DNA of 64,000 bases from Volvariella volvacea V23. Lineage: Eukaryota; Basidiomycota; Agaricomycetes; Agaricales; Pluteaceae. This document shows, piece by piece, positions 35,760 through 48,300 of this stretch; position 1 is the first letter of the stretch, and each line of letters starts with the position of its first letter. The stretch is taken from NCBI GenBank assembly GCA_000349905.1, contig KB722767.1, positions 115,499-179,498 on the forward strand, given 5' to 3'. The notes under the pieces were generated by a model. The model saw only the letters and a program-made list of their open reading frames with translations. It was not told the origin of the DNA and did no database searches. A program made the translations under genes and the position numbers.

Positions 35760-36860
35760 CGACTCAAGTATGACAAATGCCAGCACCTATCATGCACAGG
35801 AACCTGCTTCTTCGTTAGGCACTACCTCTCCCCGTCCCACTTGATTCTCCTCCACCGGACCAATCGTGTGTGTGTGAAGCACAAGCTATGTGAAGTCCGT
35901 CGCAACGTTTCAACGAGGTCTAGACAAGCGCTGTCAAAAATAACGCCAACGCATACGGTGCTGCTATTCGCGTGAATGAATTGGGAGTAATCCGAATCTT
36001 ATTGGGTCGCGGATAATAGAAGCAAGATTGCTTGAAGACAGGAATCAGCCTAATCCATAAGTTCACTTGTTGTACCCACATACAGCCCTCGGTGCATGTT
36101 AGAATCCTGGCGCCTTCCCGAAGATGCTACCAGCTTTAGCCTCCGGTCCTGAGCAAAACACTTTTCGGTGAGACTCGGAAGCGCGCCCTTCAGCGAATCC
36201 AACGCAATACAGCCTGCTCCGCGGAGAAATGAAGGTGCTTATCGATCGCGTCAAGCATGAGTTTTACAGCGTGTTACAAATTTCCGGAAAATCATGGGGG
36301 ATGTGGACTGCAATTCATTGCAATGGAGATAGATAGCAGGATAAACGTGGCTAGGAGGTTGACCAGTGGTGGGTTTGCTTATGCAAAGGATGAGTGGTAA
36401 AGCCCACCAAGTAGCAATTTGCACGATAATATTCCAGACAACGTCGAGACCCTGGTGGGTCTTGCATGAGCCATGACGCAAAGGGTCCTATTCCATTCAA
36501 GACGCCAACTCATGGGCAGTAGTGAATTTCCCAAGAGCTGGGCCAGGCTCCAGGCTTTGAGAGTGAAATTGCTTGTATATTCGTTCTTAGTTGTTGGTGC
36601 TACCCTCATACTCTAGTGTTATCCCTCATTCGATTTCGTCTCATAGTTGTACAAGAATCAATTCCCTGCTCAAACTCCACCAGCTACTCGCCTAGAGCAA
36701 GTACGATCAATAGGCATTAAAACACCTCTAAACTCAACCAAGCGGTTACATGCTACGACACTCAAGACAAGTTCGATAGTACACTAATAAAGCGTCCCTG
36801 TGCATGTCCATAATACCGAGTCCATAATACAAATACCCTCAGTTTTGGTTGATTATCCAC
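35760..36860. other. Intergenic, no gene seen
   Basis: About 1.1 kb upstream of H1 and downstream of SSP copy F. The minus ORFs at 36251-36609 show no family features. Confidence 0.45.
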
Positions 36861-37516
36861 TTAACTGGCCGCTACAGTCCACAAATCAATTGGATTACAG
36901 CCCTGTTCACCATCACCAGGGTTAATCTTGTAATGTACCTAATACCAAAAACATTTAGCACACGCTCAATCCTCAAACACAACCAACCGCTTACCGCTTT
37001 ATCAGCTCCACAACCATAAAATCCTCCCACCCAATTAAACGTCAGCCTAGCGCCCAACTGCGCGTTTTCCGGATTAGACTGAATGTAAAATGAATTAAAC
37101 GACGCGCATTTGTTCGTCGTCCCCCCCTCGACGAACTGGAATGCGCCGTAGGTAGCACAAGTCGCCACACCGATTTGCTTTGTGTCGATTAAAGGGCGTC
37201 GTTCAGAAAAACCACCGGGGGCTGGTGCTACAGTCAATCGGCCTTGCTTGAAGTAAAATACAGCGACAGGGAAGGAGCCAGATAAGGTGGTTAAACCGTT
37301 ATTGGGGTCGAAACGAAGGGGCTATACAAGGTGTTACGATCTGATAAAAGAAAGACGATCGTGGTCGGAAGGGCTTACAAGAAGGTTCAACGAGCCGGTG
37401 GTGGAACTAGAAACGAGATTGAAGGCGGGGGTGTCAGCGCCTGGAGGGACGTAGGCGTTGACGGCGGATGGGAGGACCAATGCGCCGAGGAAGGTAAGAA
37501 GAGTGGAGACCTTCAT
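36861..37516 (-). CDS. Small secreted four-cysteine protein, SSP copy F (inverted)
   Basis: Intact inverted member of the SSP family, 17 kb away from the tandem array. Exons 37516-37379, 37321-36995 and 36938-36861 encode about 180 aa. Leader MKVSTLLTFLGALVLPSAVNA; mature start YVPPGADTPAFNLVSSSTTG. It keeps FYFKQGRLTVAPAPGGF, LIDTKQIGVATCATYG, NKCASFNSFYIQSNPENAQ, LGARLTFNWVGGFYGCGADK and GCNPIDLWTVAAS, so all four cysteines are present. Several positions differ from the array (CASF for CARY, FYGC for FYAC, VHYKINPGDG for IYYKLAPGDG). Its upstream region is most like that of copy E. Transposed duplication, or breakage of the array by later insertion and inversion, would both explain its position. 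Confidence 0.9.
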
Positions 37517-37810
37517 GAGACACTGAACTAACGGAGAGCTGATTTCCGCTGGGGGTTGGAAAGAATCACGTAGAGGGCCTTTTGTATGGCCTCGATGATA
37601 ATGAAGTAATGGATTGAGTCAGGAAGATCAACTGCCCTGACCGCTCTGGATAGCAACCAGGTAATTACCAGAACTGTATTCCAGGAAGAGACCCTGTGAT
37701 AGGCACAGAATTGGGGTCCGCCGCAAATGCCACATGTCAGATGGGTTGGAGGGTGCAAGTTGGATGGATCACGCTGATCGCCGTGGCCAATGACAAGGAA
37801 GCTACCTCAC
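37517..37810 (-). repeat. Duplicated promoter segment of SSP copy F
   Basis: Read on the minus strand, this carries the same elements as the array copies: the GGCCATACAAAAGG TATA-like site (about 37577-37590), the CAGAGCGGTCAGGGCAG block (about 37633-37651), and further up the GGCCACGGCGATCAGCGTGA piece that matches 18898-18930 ahead of copy E. Confidence 0.6.
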
Positions 37811-40703
37811 TTCGACTTGCAGATCACCTCTAAGGCAAAGCTAGCAGGACGTTTCGACTTGGACGGGATTCAGCTCGTTGAGAGGGTTAACTTGAGTTTG
37901 TCGTTGATGATACAGCGCCAAGGGTCAAGGCAGGTTCACCTCCCCAAAACCTAAAAACACGCAACGCCCTTCACAATCCGATTCGTCAATTCGTTTAGAC
38001 GGTATGCAATGCCCGCACGACTACGTACTTTGCACATCTACACTCATCATTACAACACAATTCGGTGACCGTCTCATCTCCCCTTTCTGTGTGCAATGTA
38101 TTTCAAGAAGCACTAGGTCGCCGCACACTACCATTCCAGTATTGTTTGTCAGGTTTTCTACGCCACATGACCAAAGGACCAACCATAAAAAGCAGGATCA
38201 ACCCCAAACTCTCTCATGCAGGTGCTGCTCCGCCGTGACCCCCTTGATGAATTGGAACAGCGCACGTCCGTTGGTTGGAGCTTTGCTTTGCTCGGGAGTG
38301 TCATCCGTTCTGAGCTTAAGCCGCCGTCTTATTCAATGGCCCAGGAACGTACAACCAGGGAAAAGAGATGCAGCAGCTAAAATTCAGTGGAGACAGGCAT
38401 TCAATCCTCCAAGAAATATGATATACTTCGCCGTCTTAAACAACCCATTGCAAAACGAACAGCGGAGGACATCACCCGTCTTATTAGCTTCGAGGGTGCT
38501 TAACATGCTGCGAAGAATTAGGCAAGCGTCCCGATAAAGTTTGAACGTGCCATGCGCAATATATACGCCACATGAACGTGCAAGTCGTTGGATGCAGTCA
38601 GCCATGGGAGGTGTTATAGAGTGCTAGGGATCACCGGCACCGAGGTTTGAGTTTGACGGCACATTTGCAGTTAACCGGGATATTCCGTGCCATTGACAGA
38701 TCGTAGCCGTACTGGACCTGTGACCGAGCCCAATTGCAAGGAGCCCACTGAACCTACGGACGATTAATGAGGCTGCAGAAGGGTTCTTGATGTATGAACG
38801 TTCGGATCATATTATATGAGTTAAAGAATTAATGACCACGAAGCCTCGACGCCCCAGAAGAAGGCTAGAGACGTACGAAGAACATGGAGTTCGTCCAATG
38901 AGTGGTCCTTACACGTGCCATACTCAATGACCAAAGTCTTGTACACATGGATCCCATTAGCCCGATATAGCACGTAAAGAGGTGCTGCTTGTTGGTAAAG
39001 GCTTCGTTGATCCAGCTCAGGAACGCGCCGACACGGCCTCTTCAAGGGCAGCTTCCCAGTACCGTGGTCGAGACCCCTTGCAATGGCGTCTACAGCATCC
39101 TGTTGTCTTGTGCATTGGAAGCCTAGCCGGCGTCGAGTAGATTGTTATCAGAGTACGGACGATGAGATGGTAGGGAATAAAAGATGTTAAAATTGGGTGT
39201 TATGATGACAGTTTGCCAAGAGCTGGATCACAAGACCAAATTGAATGCGGCTCAAATGTCTTCACTCACCTGTCAGCGGCCTCTGATTCATACCAACCCC
39301 ACGCCCACCTTTTCCATTGATAGTACTGGGAAGAATATCAATAATACGAGACAATCAACGTGTGTATGGTGGCGGTGGCGCTCGGAGGTGCGCAAACACT
39401 ATTTTTTTTGCTTCCTTCGTTCAAAGGATCTTGCGATATGAGTCGATAGCGGATCGTGAATCTTTTGAACTCACCAATAATGTTGAACTTCCCAATTGAT
39501 AGACATGGACATCAAATTGCCCAATCACAGTGCCCGGCCTCTCATACCTGCCGAATCGTAGGTCTGACCTCATCATAGCTTCCTCCTCAGTCACATCACG
39601 TAGTATCTTTTGCATTTTGCTGTTGCCTTGTCCTGGTAGCTCTCGTAGTTGACCAGAACAGGGCGTGGTGGTCCAATTGATGTGAATGATCACGCCCTCA
39701 GTGGCGCCTGCATACCGGCAGGTTTACACCTATTTTTAATTGACTAGGCGCAGAAGCGTGCAACTACCATGAATTAAACACGCAACGACTTATCTCCTAT
39801 TGATTAATCCATAGAGACGAACAACCATTAGGTATCCGTAAGACTCTGGGTGGGTATGGGTATTCACAAGCATCCCATAGATGGTTGACGTGGTAAACCA
39901 ACCAATGGTATGTGACACCCCAAGGCCGAAAGCCCCAAAATACAATACACTACATATCTGGGACCTTTTTGAGGTTCAAATAGCAGGAACATCTTCCTGC
40001 CTAATATTTTCCTTACTTGGGTTGATAGGTACACCCCTGCATCGACCTGGGGGCCCTGCCACCCTGGTGAGTATAGATGATGTGGAGTTGCATGTCGTGT
40101 ACGTACTTTTGATGGTGTTATTCGAATCATCCGTACCTCTCTAGCTGCGCAGCATTGATCTAATCAGAGCAGATACACTGACCAAGCCAGAGGAGTTCGC
40201 CCACCTACGAGCACCAGACCACGGTTTGTGGGTGTGCTTATTTTAAGAATGGGACAACAATAGCAGCTCAAGCACACACACTTCGACAGATCCTAATCCC
40301 CTAACCGAGCTTCTGTATTCGGTAGACCAACATCTTCGAGCGAAATTCGCGTGCGGCGCTCTTCGTAGCGGGAAAAGCGTGGGCGGACCAAACGGAGCGG
40401 TTTTTCCTATCTCCCCTTCGTGTAAACCATGTGCCTACATTTTTGGCGTTGAGCGTCCCACAAGGGCTATGCGATGTCAGAACCTATGGGCCGTTATACG
40501 CCTTGTACGCTGAAAAAGATATGAGATTGAAGGGCGTTTGACCCTTGCCGTTAGGTAGCGTGTGGGGCGCTTCCCTGAAAAATTGATGGACCCTGAACTT
40601 GACTTCGCCTCACCATCAAACCATATGCTTCCCCAAGCCTTTTGTTCTAATGTTCTCCCTCGTTCATTGCTCTTTCTCATCCACAATACGCTGAGCACAG
40701 ACA
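37811..40703. other. Long intergenic region with one coding-like fragment
   Basis: About 2.9 kb with no complete gene found. On the minus strand an exon-like stretch ending at a GTGAGT donor (about 39699-39468) reads LRELPGQGNSKMQKILRDV, TEEEAMMRSDLRFGRYERPG and TVIGQFDVHVYQLG, which looks like real protein. No flanking exons could be joined and the family is unknown, so it is probably a remnant. The plus ORF 38004-38537 lacks any feature that would support it. Confidence 0.35.
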
Positions 40704-41683
40704 ATGGTCAACGTCCTCCAGTTCCCGGAGGAGCTCATCCTGCATATCTTTGAGTTTGCGGCGGAGGATAGGCCGACTTGTCTGGCGCTGTTGAGAGTTT
40801 GTAAAGCTGCGCATCGTGTGTGAGTTTCACCCCTCATTGCTTTCAAATACGAACAAATTTTTGCTCATGACTACGCTCTAGCGCCCTTCCGTGTCTCTAC
40901 AGATGGCTGACCTTCTACGAAGGCCACCGCGACAAGCCTCAAATTCGCCACCTCCGTCGTCTCGCGCGCTCACTCCCCGGACCCGACCAGCCGCCCAACT
41001 TCCTCGGCAGACTGGTCAAATCCATCTGCATCACCAACTCCTCCTCGCACGACGTCGCAACCATCAAGGCCATCATCACCCAATGCACCTCCCTCGTCCA
41101 TTTCGCGACCTTTGACCAACCTAACCCGCCGCACCACGGCCTCGAACTCCTCGAGGGCAAGACGACGCTCAAGAGCCTCGCGGGCGACCTCTCGCCGCTC
41201 TTCCCATTCCCACAAACCGTCCTGACCCACTCCGTCTTCCAAAACCTCACACACCTCGCCGTCGCCGATCTCTGGCAGCGCTGGACGAGCTGGGATTGGA
41301 CAGCTCTAGATCCTGCCGCTCCGCTATCGCACATTGCGCTCGCGTACACGCCGTTTATATATTCGCCCGACCCAGGCGACTCGTGGACCTCTGATAAACT
41401 CGTCCAGACGACCATCCACGTCATCCTTAACCGCGTCCAAAACCTCGTCGTGTGCGTCCTCGCGGTCGACTACGTCGTCATATGGCAGCACACCCGGTCC
41501 TACAAGGACGAACTGGACGATGTCTCGGTCAGACAGATGGCGGGGGGTGATCCGAGATTGGTAGGGCTGGCTTGCGACAATCCGTATTTGGATTGGAATC
41601 CGGGTTGGAATGGGACCGTGCGGCGGAATTTTTGGGATTATGCGGAGAGGAAGATGAGGATTCAGGCGTCGTATTATGATTAG
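40704..41683 (+). CDS. F-box-like protein
   Basis: Two exons (40704-40819 and 40882-41683) give about 305 aa. The N-terminus MVNVLQFPEELILHIFEFAA, followed by CLALLRVCKAAHRVALPCLYRWLTF, fits a degenerate F-box, which would recruit SKP1 and substrates to an SCF ubiquitin ligase. The remainder is a Leu/His-rich series (LVKSICITNSSSHDV, SLVHFATFDQP, NLTHLAVADLW, HIALAYTPFIY, NLVVCVLAVDYVVIW), as in the LRR-like substrate domains of agaricomycete F-box proteins. The C-terminus is NFWDYAERKMRIQASYYD. Splicing at CGTGT|GTGAGT joins R-V-A-L in frame. Codon use is strongly C-ending in exon 2. The target is unknown. Confidence 0.8.
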
Positions 41684-42115
41684 GCTGCGAGCGAGCGTGT
41701 GGAGATTAGCTTCTATTTCATCCGGGTGCCTGGGCCTGGGCCTGCCACCGTGGGCGTTGAGGAGGTCGGAACGACGGGATTTCAGGTCTATTGTCGGTAC
41801 TATTCTCGCCATCCCCCAGCTATCCGCAACATGTTCCCGATCTGGCCCACCTGCCGCGACATAGACGAAGGGACAATTCGTCCCAGGATGCATCAAGAAT
41901 ACATTGTTGGAAAAAGGACAATACACGGACATAAGGACATAGGACAGCGCAATCACTGTTCCAAATTAGATGCATACAGTGTACATTTTCGTTTCTTGTA
42001 TATTTCTTCATTGTTCTTCTTTCTTGCATTGACAATAGCCTACATCATTGCACCGCCTGTTCGTAGTTTTTCACCTAACATACCACACCTCTCACCTCTC
42101 CGTTCCTGCTCACTC
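41684..42115. other. Intergenic between convergent genes
   Basis: 432 bp between the convergent stops of the F-box gene and the ankyrin gene. No feature seen. Confidence 0.45.
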
Positions 42116-42775
42116 TCACCCCGCCAACGCACTCGGCGGTGTCGGCACCTTGCTCAGATCAATATCCCCCTCCTTCGCACCCAACACCTCCATCAACTCC
42201 TTCCTGTTAAACATATGCGCCGCTTGTATCGCATTCGGCGTGCCCGCCCTCGGATCAGCCCCATGCTCCATCAACGCCCTGACCACTCCATCGTGAGCTT
42301 TGAATACCGCCCCTGCGACCATGGATTGCCCGAGATCGTTCAATCGGTTGGGGTCCCCGCCGCGGGTGAGGAGGTTCTTGGTGAGATCGGTGTGTCCTGC
42401 GTAGGCTGCTAGCATGAGTAGCGTGTTTCCTAGACATCAGATGAATAATGCGTAATTATTAGTATTGATATTGATATTGGCATTGGTCAAGCTTGGGAGA
42501 GGAATGACGCACCTTTGTCGTTGGTGAGATTCACGGGCAATCCAGCGTCCACGGCAGCAAGGAGCAGCTCCGAGTTGCCCTCGCGTGCAGCGTCAAACAT
42601 TCGACGGGCGAATTCAACCGTCTCTGAAGGCAGCGACGATACCGTCTTGAGTTCGGAGGTGTTTGCGGTGCTACTCTCAGCTGGTACTTGAATGGAAGCC
42701 TATATCATGGTCGCGGATGTTCAAAGTTGCACAAGCGCGGGGTCGGACTTGGAGGAGAGATTAGATGCGTACCAT
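42116..42775 (-). CDS. Ankyrin repeat protein
   Basis: About 167 aa in three exons: 42775-42773 (the ATG alone), 42699-42513 and 42429-42116. After the start come ASIQVPAESST and the conserved fungal segment EFARRMFDAAREGNSELLLA AVDAGLPVNL. Three to four ankyrin units follow (NDKGNTLLMLAAYAGHTDL; GDPNRLNDLGQSMVAGAVFK; GADPRAGTPNAIQAAHMF). The protein ends KVPTPPSALAG. Ankyrin repeats mediate protein contacts; small proteins of this type are widespread in fungi without a fixed role. The isolated start codon is required because exon 2 has no in-frame ATG before the conserved region, and GTACGC directly follows the ATG while TATAG precedes GCTTCC. Confidence 0.87.
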
Positions 42776-43026
42776 AGTTTGATTTGTAGTGTATTTTACT
42801 GGTATGGTATAACCTGGGCGTGTACTAAGCTCCTAAGGCATTTAAAGCGGTCAGGAGCATGACCAGTTTGATAATCAAAGCACTTAATAGCATGTGACCC
42901 CACGACGCCAAATCCTAGCAAATGCCGACGTTGCAAATCCACATTTCGCACTGGCCCATCGGACAATTCGTAAGCGAAAACTTTCAGAAATGCCACCCAA
43001 CTGACCCTCCCGGAGCATTTGCCGTC

Positions 43027-44968
43027 ATGAAAGACCCGTTATGCATGGAACATATAGCCAACCTGGATGCCAAGATTCGATACCATTACTCATGTATCCG
43101 AGAGCTCTGCGAAACGCGTAATACGCTCATCCCCATTCATCGATTACCTACGGAAGTTCTCTCCCGCGTCTTCAATGAAGTTGGTACTACGAATAGAGCG
43201 GCACAATACAGGAATGTGCTGATCTGGCATCCCAACATTGTTCATGTCTGCCGACACTGGCGATCTATTGGTCTGGCAGAGAGTTTGCTGTGGAGTTACA
43301 TCAGTCTCGGAGACTCCGTGCAAGATGAAGCACTGGCTTGCTATATCCAAAGAGCCAGCAAGAGTCCAAATGTCCGCTTGATCAGCCACTCTGCCCAATG
43401 CGAATCTATCCTCACCCTCCTCGAAGTCTCGGATTGTTACATTACATCAATAACTGCGATTGGTTTGTATTCCCAAATAGAGTTCTGGAGAATCTGCAGC
43501 AGATTCCGGGTCCTATCTTCTATTCAAACTCTCAACGTACCCACTGACCCCTACCACAATGCCCAATTGACCATATTGCCTGTAGACTGTCCATTCTTGT
43601 CCCCCACAAATCAAGCCCAAATACAGACCCTTCTACTAAATCCGCGTTTCTATATTCCATGGGAGCTTCGCCCACAGTTCACTGGACTTCAACACCTTTG
43701 TGCAGGCGTTTCTATTACCTGTCGTCAAGAATGCCTCGATTTTCTGGCGTCGCTGGAGTACATGACATCGCTTCAAGAGTTTCACATCTTTCAATACCCG
43801 AAGAAAACGGTAGATCGAGCTGCGATATGGAAGGTTTACGAGGACGTGGTCGAAGCGAATCGGAAATTCCCTGTTCATCCGTTTAAGACCAAACTTGAGA
43901 ACTATGGTGATATAGAAGTGCGACTCATCTTGACTCCACTCTCACTTGATAATCTCCAAGTTCTCCAACTTCGAGGCCCATTTTTCCTATCTGATAACCA
44001 AATATTAATGGGCGCTCAATTGCTTGAGGGCCTCATACCTATGTCATTCCACAACTTGGTCCAACATCTCGATTTTCGATGGTCAAATCTCTCTAGGGAC
44101 TTTGACCTCATAGGGTCACCCAAGAAGCCATCCCCTCGCATTCTCCAAACCCCTGATGACTTTGTTTTTGATATTAGTGGGCCTGAATATACACACGACA
44201 GGCCACAGCCCCCCGGCCCGTGGCAACATTTACGGGATGTGATCAACCTGGCACAAACACTGGCGCCTTGTGCTTCCAGTCTGTATCTCAGCTCCGTCGA
44301 TTGCACGCAACTCGACAATGGTGTCTGGCCCTCATTGATGATACTCCAATCCTTTCCTCAAATTCAGGACCTGATCATCGACGGTTACGCCGCCGGAACA
44401 CACTTCCTTCCAAGCTCTNNNNNNNNNNNNNNNNNNNNNNNNNNNNNNNNNNNNNNNNNNNNNNNNNNNNNNNNNNNNNNNNNNNNNNNNNNNNNNNNNN
44501 NNNNNNNNNNNNNNNNNNGGTCTCTCTTGTCTACAGAGACTGCCCGGGGATTCCGGCTAGCAGTCGAGGCCTACGACATGGGACTGGTCTCAGCTTCAGA
44601 AGGAGACATTAGCTATCGGCATCGTTCATAGGTATTCAGATCCGGAGAATCAAGCGGATTTTGACGAGGAGATGGAGGTTGAAGGAAACAGGCTTTATGT
44701 GTCCCCGAAACAGGTCTTCGAGCCACCTGAACGAGAGGTATTATACAATCTAGTCACCTCTCTCGTTCCTCGCCTTCAAACCCTGCAGCTTCCGCAATAT
44801 GAGTTGCACAACGAACTATCCCTATCCCTCATGCTAAATTGCATCTACTTCCGAAAGGCTATTGGCCTACCCATTTCAAAAGTCGTCATATCACCCCACG
44901 TCATTGAAAACGGCCTTTCCAAACTGCGAGAAGCGGGTGTAGAGATTGAATTCATAAGGGACAATTGA
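43027..44968 (+). CDS. F-box-like protein interrupted by assembly gap
   Basis: The start at 43027 gives MKDPLCMEHIANLDAKIRYH, then the F-box region (TLIPIHRLPTEVLSRVFNEV and IVHVCRHWRSIGLAESLLWSYI). This layout is common in agaricomycete F-box proteins with a leading coiled segment. An LRR-like series follows (LQLRGPFFLSDNQ, VQHLDFRWSNLSRDFDL, SSLYLSSVDCTQL, FPQIQDLIIDGYA). Reading is open up to the N run at 44419. After the gap the coding frame appears to be TWDWSQLQKETLAIGIVHRY, then SDPENQADFDEEMEVEGN and a Leu-rich end (LVPRLQTLQLPQYEL), stopping at 44968. This frame is offset from the pre-gap frame across the nominal 100 N, so the true gap size differs or an intron ends near 44558. Product length is therefore unknown. 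Confidence 0.75.
44419..44518. other. Assembly gap of 100 N
   Basis: Exactly 100 N inside the coding part of the F-box-like gene. The real length is unknown. Confidence 0.97.
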
Positions 44969-45386
44969 ACGTGATAGGCGTAACTGATGACTTGGGGGGG
45001 AACGCAACTCGCCACTATATCAGGCTTCGCAACGTAATTTTGTTCTTGCGTCGTACTTCATATTGTTACTCGTAGCGTCTCCACCCACAATTTATTGCCA
45101 ATGGGGATAACATACTTAAGGCAGCACATACAAACTGGTGAACACATAAGTCCTCTTGCAGCCTGCATTTTCCCTACCGCAAAGCCGACGTCCGTTTCAT
45201 TACCTAACCTAACAATAGAACGGCGGGCTGACAAAAAACGCTGTTCCGCATCCCAGAACGAAGAAGGTCCATGTATTGCACAAGATATTGAAGCAACGTC
45301 CATCGTATGAAGTACAAGATAACGTACACCGCCATCCATTTGCTCCTCCCGTCAACCTCAACCAGAGACACCTGACCACAACCAAA

Positions 45387-48300
45387 TCAAAATACAAATT
45401 TCTCCAAGCCGGCTGGAACCTGTTCCAAACAAAACCGTCAATGTCAGCCACCCCCAAAGATTACTCGAATGGAAAAAGAGAAGGAACGAAATGGAAGCAA
45501 AAGTACCTTCCAACCATGAGTAGCTGCAGCACGTCTGAACCCTTCTAAAGCCTCATATGGGGAGTATGGCCTAAACAAAAATAGATCCATCAACTCGGGA
45601 GCACCTAAAAATCGTAATAGACATAGGGCATACCGTTTCCAATCTTGAGACAATCGAGCTGGGCGAGGATCTAAATTTGAGATCGCAAGTTTGATCTGCA
45701 TTAAAACTGCAGGTATGCTATACCCCATTGCGCGTTATAATCAGCAATACATCAACCTCACAATCAACCCGGAATCCTAGATGACGCACCTATAACTCGG
45801 AAGCCAGCCTACAAGTTATATTTCAGAACATGCACCAGACAGCGTAGTCGATTACCGACTCACCATCTGCAGTCAACAAGTCCATACATATCGAACCACC
45901 ACCAGTAACGTGCCCTCCTCCACCTTGAATGAACGGCAAAAACCTAGGCGTAACAATCCTGAAGAACGGCGGGGAATTGGGGAACGTGGGCGGGAATCTA
46001 ATCTCAAAAATGAGTGAATTGACGTTACTATTCCATCCACCCACCCCCTTTCGTCAGCAAATCATTAAAGGTAAAACGCGCATACAACGCACTTTTTCTT
46101 CATATCCTGCGCAATCGGAATACTCGGATCAAACGAATGCATCTCCACAATCCACTGGAACAAATTATCCTCAATCAGCTCAGGGGGGATATACCACCCC
46201 AGCTCCCTCAAACTCTTCGCGTTCTCCTGCTCCTTCAGCGCCGCCCTCAACTCCCTCTGCACCGACAACGCCGCACCGGGCTGCGCATCCGCAGGCGGGG
46301 GCATCAGGTGCGCGACGTGCGTGTTCACCCAGTCCGGGTCGTGTGTCCAGTCATCCGCTGGACGCTGGACGCCCTTGGCGATGGCCTTCTTTTTGTTGCT
46401 CCGCCGCGAGGCGGCGTAGTCGTCGTCCGAGTCCATGATTTCGATGACGTCGCGCTTATTCCTGTTTGGTCTTGTGGTGGGAACGAAAAAGTCCTCGTCG
46501 TCCGAGTCCATGATCTCGATCACCTCTCTTTGTCTGTTTTGCGACGAAGAGCCGGCTTGGTCGGGCGGTGGAGGGGTGAAGTCGAATACCGCGCTGTCCT
46601 CCTCGTCGTTGTCTTCTTCTATGAACTCGGTACGACGGTCGTCCATGACGAGGGAGAGCTTGTGCGTTGGATCCGGGATCTTGATCACGCTGTTCGAAAC
46701 TGTGGGTGTGCGCGTCGGATCTAGCTTGACGAAGGGTATAGCCATCCCCGAGCCGCCTTTGCTTCCACCTGAAGTCGTCTTTACCAAGAGGTATCGACTG
46801 TCCAAACCAACCAACGTGAGCCAGACAAAACGAGCGGGAAGGAGATCGAGATCGTACCACACAATCCACTCGGTAAACTGCACCACATAGTAGGGGTTAT
46901 TCGACCTGAAGCGCGAAGGAAGGTTTACGACCTCGGCCAGGGCGACGCAGCTGGTAGGGTTGATGATGCTCTTGCTCCATGGTCTTCCGCCCTGAGCGTA
47001 GCCGCCCATCGAGACATTACCGTCCTTGGCCAAGTACACGCCTACAAACGAAAGAATAAGCACCCCTTACGAAAACACTCACGAAAGGCATACCATCTCC
47101 ATACGCCCTCCCGTGCGCAATCGTTTTGAACCAAAGCCCATGCCGGACAATCGAGTGCCAGTTACGAAGCGGAGAACCGTGGAATGCCTGCAGAGCATGA
47201 GAAATCTACGGAGGAGACAATATGCTAGAAACGAACGCACATAGATGGAAGGATACTGCCTCGCATGACTATCCGTCTCCTGGGCACTCGCAATAGCCGC
47301 CTTAAACTTGGCCTCCGCGTCCGGCGCACCGACGCTAAACCTAAACTGGCGCCACCCATTCCCTACGCAACCCCATGAGTCCAACAAGCGAATCACATAC
47401 GCGAGCAAAAGGCACGTTACCCAGGCCAACGACTTTTTCCTGCTCGTCGTTGATTTCCTCTAGATAGGCCGTGCAAGAGGCGATGATCCTGCCAGAGCGT
47501 GGGCAATCAACGACAATCCCAGGGAAAACGAACGAATGAACGAAGAGCGAAATAAGAGACTTGCCATCTCAAAATAGACCATGCAGCTGGCAAGACCAGC
47601 GGGTCCATCTCCTTCAACTTTGGCTTGACCTTTGTCGATCGGACCTTCTTCATCAAATGCTTCCTCATCTGATCAATCTATCCATCGTCGTCAACCATCA
47701 CGCCAATCCCGAACATACGAGTACATACCGACGGCAGCGAGTCGATCAACATCGAAATCGCAGCTCTCATCTACACATCCCAATCATCAACCAAACCACA
47801 AACACCACATACGTAGACACATCCCTACAAAAAGGGGATCAATACATACCTGTGGCCTACTGAGCGCATCAAACTCGACCAGCCCATCCACCCCCATCGC
47901 TGGATTCGTCAACTGCTCCTGCGGCGTCTGGGTCTGTGCCTGCTGCACCCCGATGTACCCCACGTTCGGCCTCTGGACGACCGAGGACGAGGAGGGCATG
48001 GGGACGCGCAGGCCCATGCCAACGGGGAGAGGGTCTTCCAGGGATCCTTCGGACGAGGAGGTGTATGCGAGAGAGACGAGCAGGTCGACTGTTTGTGGGT
48101 TGTGTATGATTTCGTACTGTGTGAGGGAGAGAGGGAGAAGGAGTGGGTGAGTGGGTGGGTGGATGGGGAGTGGGAGTGGGGGTTGAAGTGGTTACCTCGA
48201 GAGATGGTCCGCGGTTGAGAGAGTAGTACTGGTAGCTGCATAGTTTGTTGTCGCAGATGTATGGCTTGAGGACTTCAAATTCGGTGTGAATCCGGTTGTG

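Noticed and set aside
46065..47063. 332-codon ORF as a stand-alone gene
   Set aside because: It is one long exon region of the PARP-E2 gene, reading from VYLAKDG through the linker into the E2 domain; not an independent gene.
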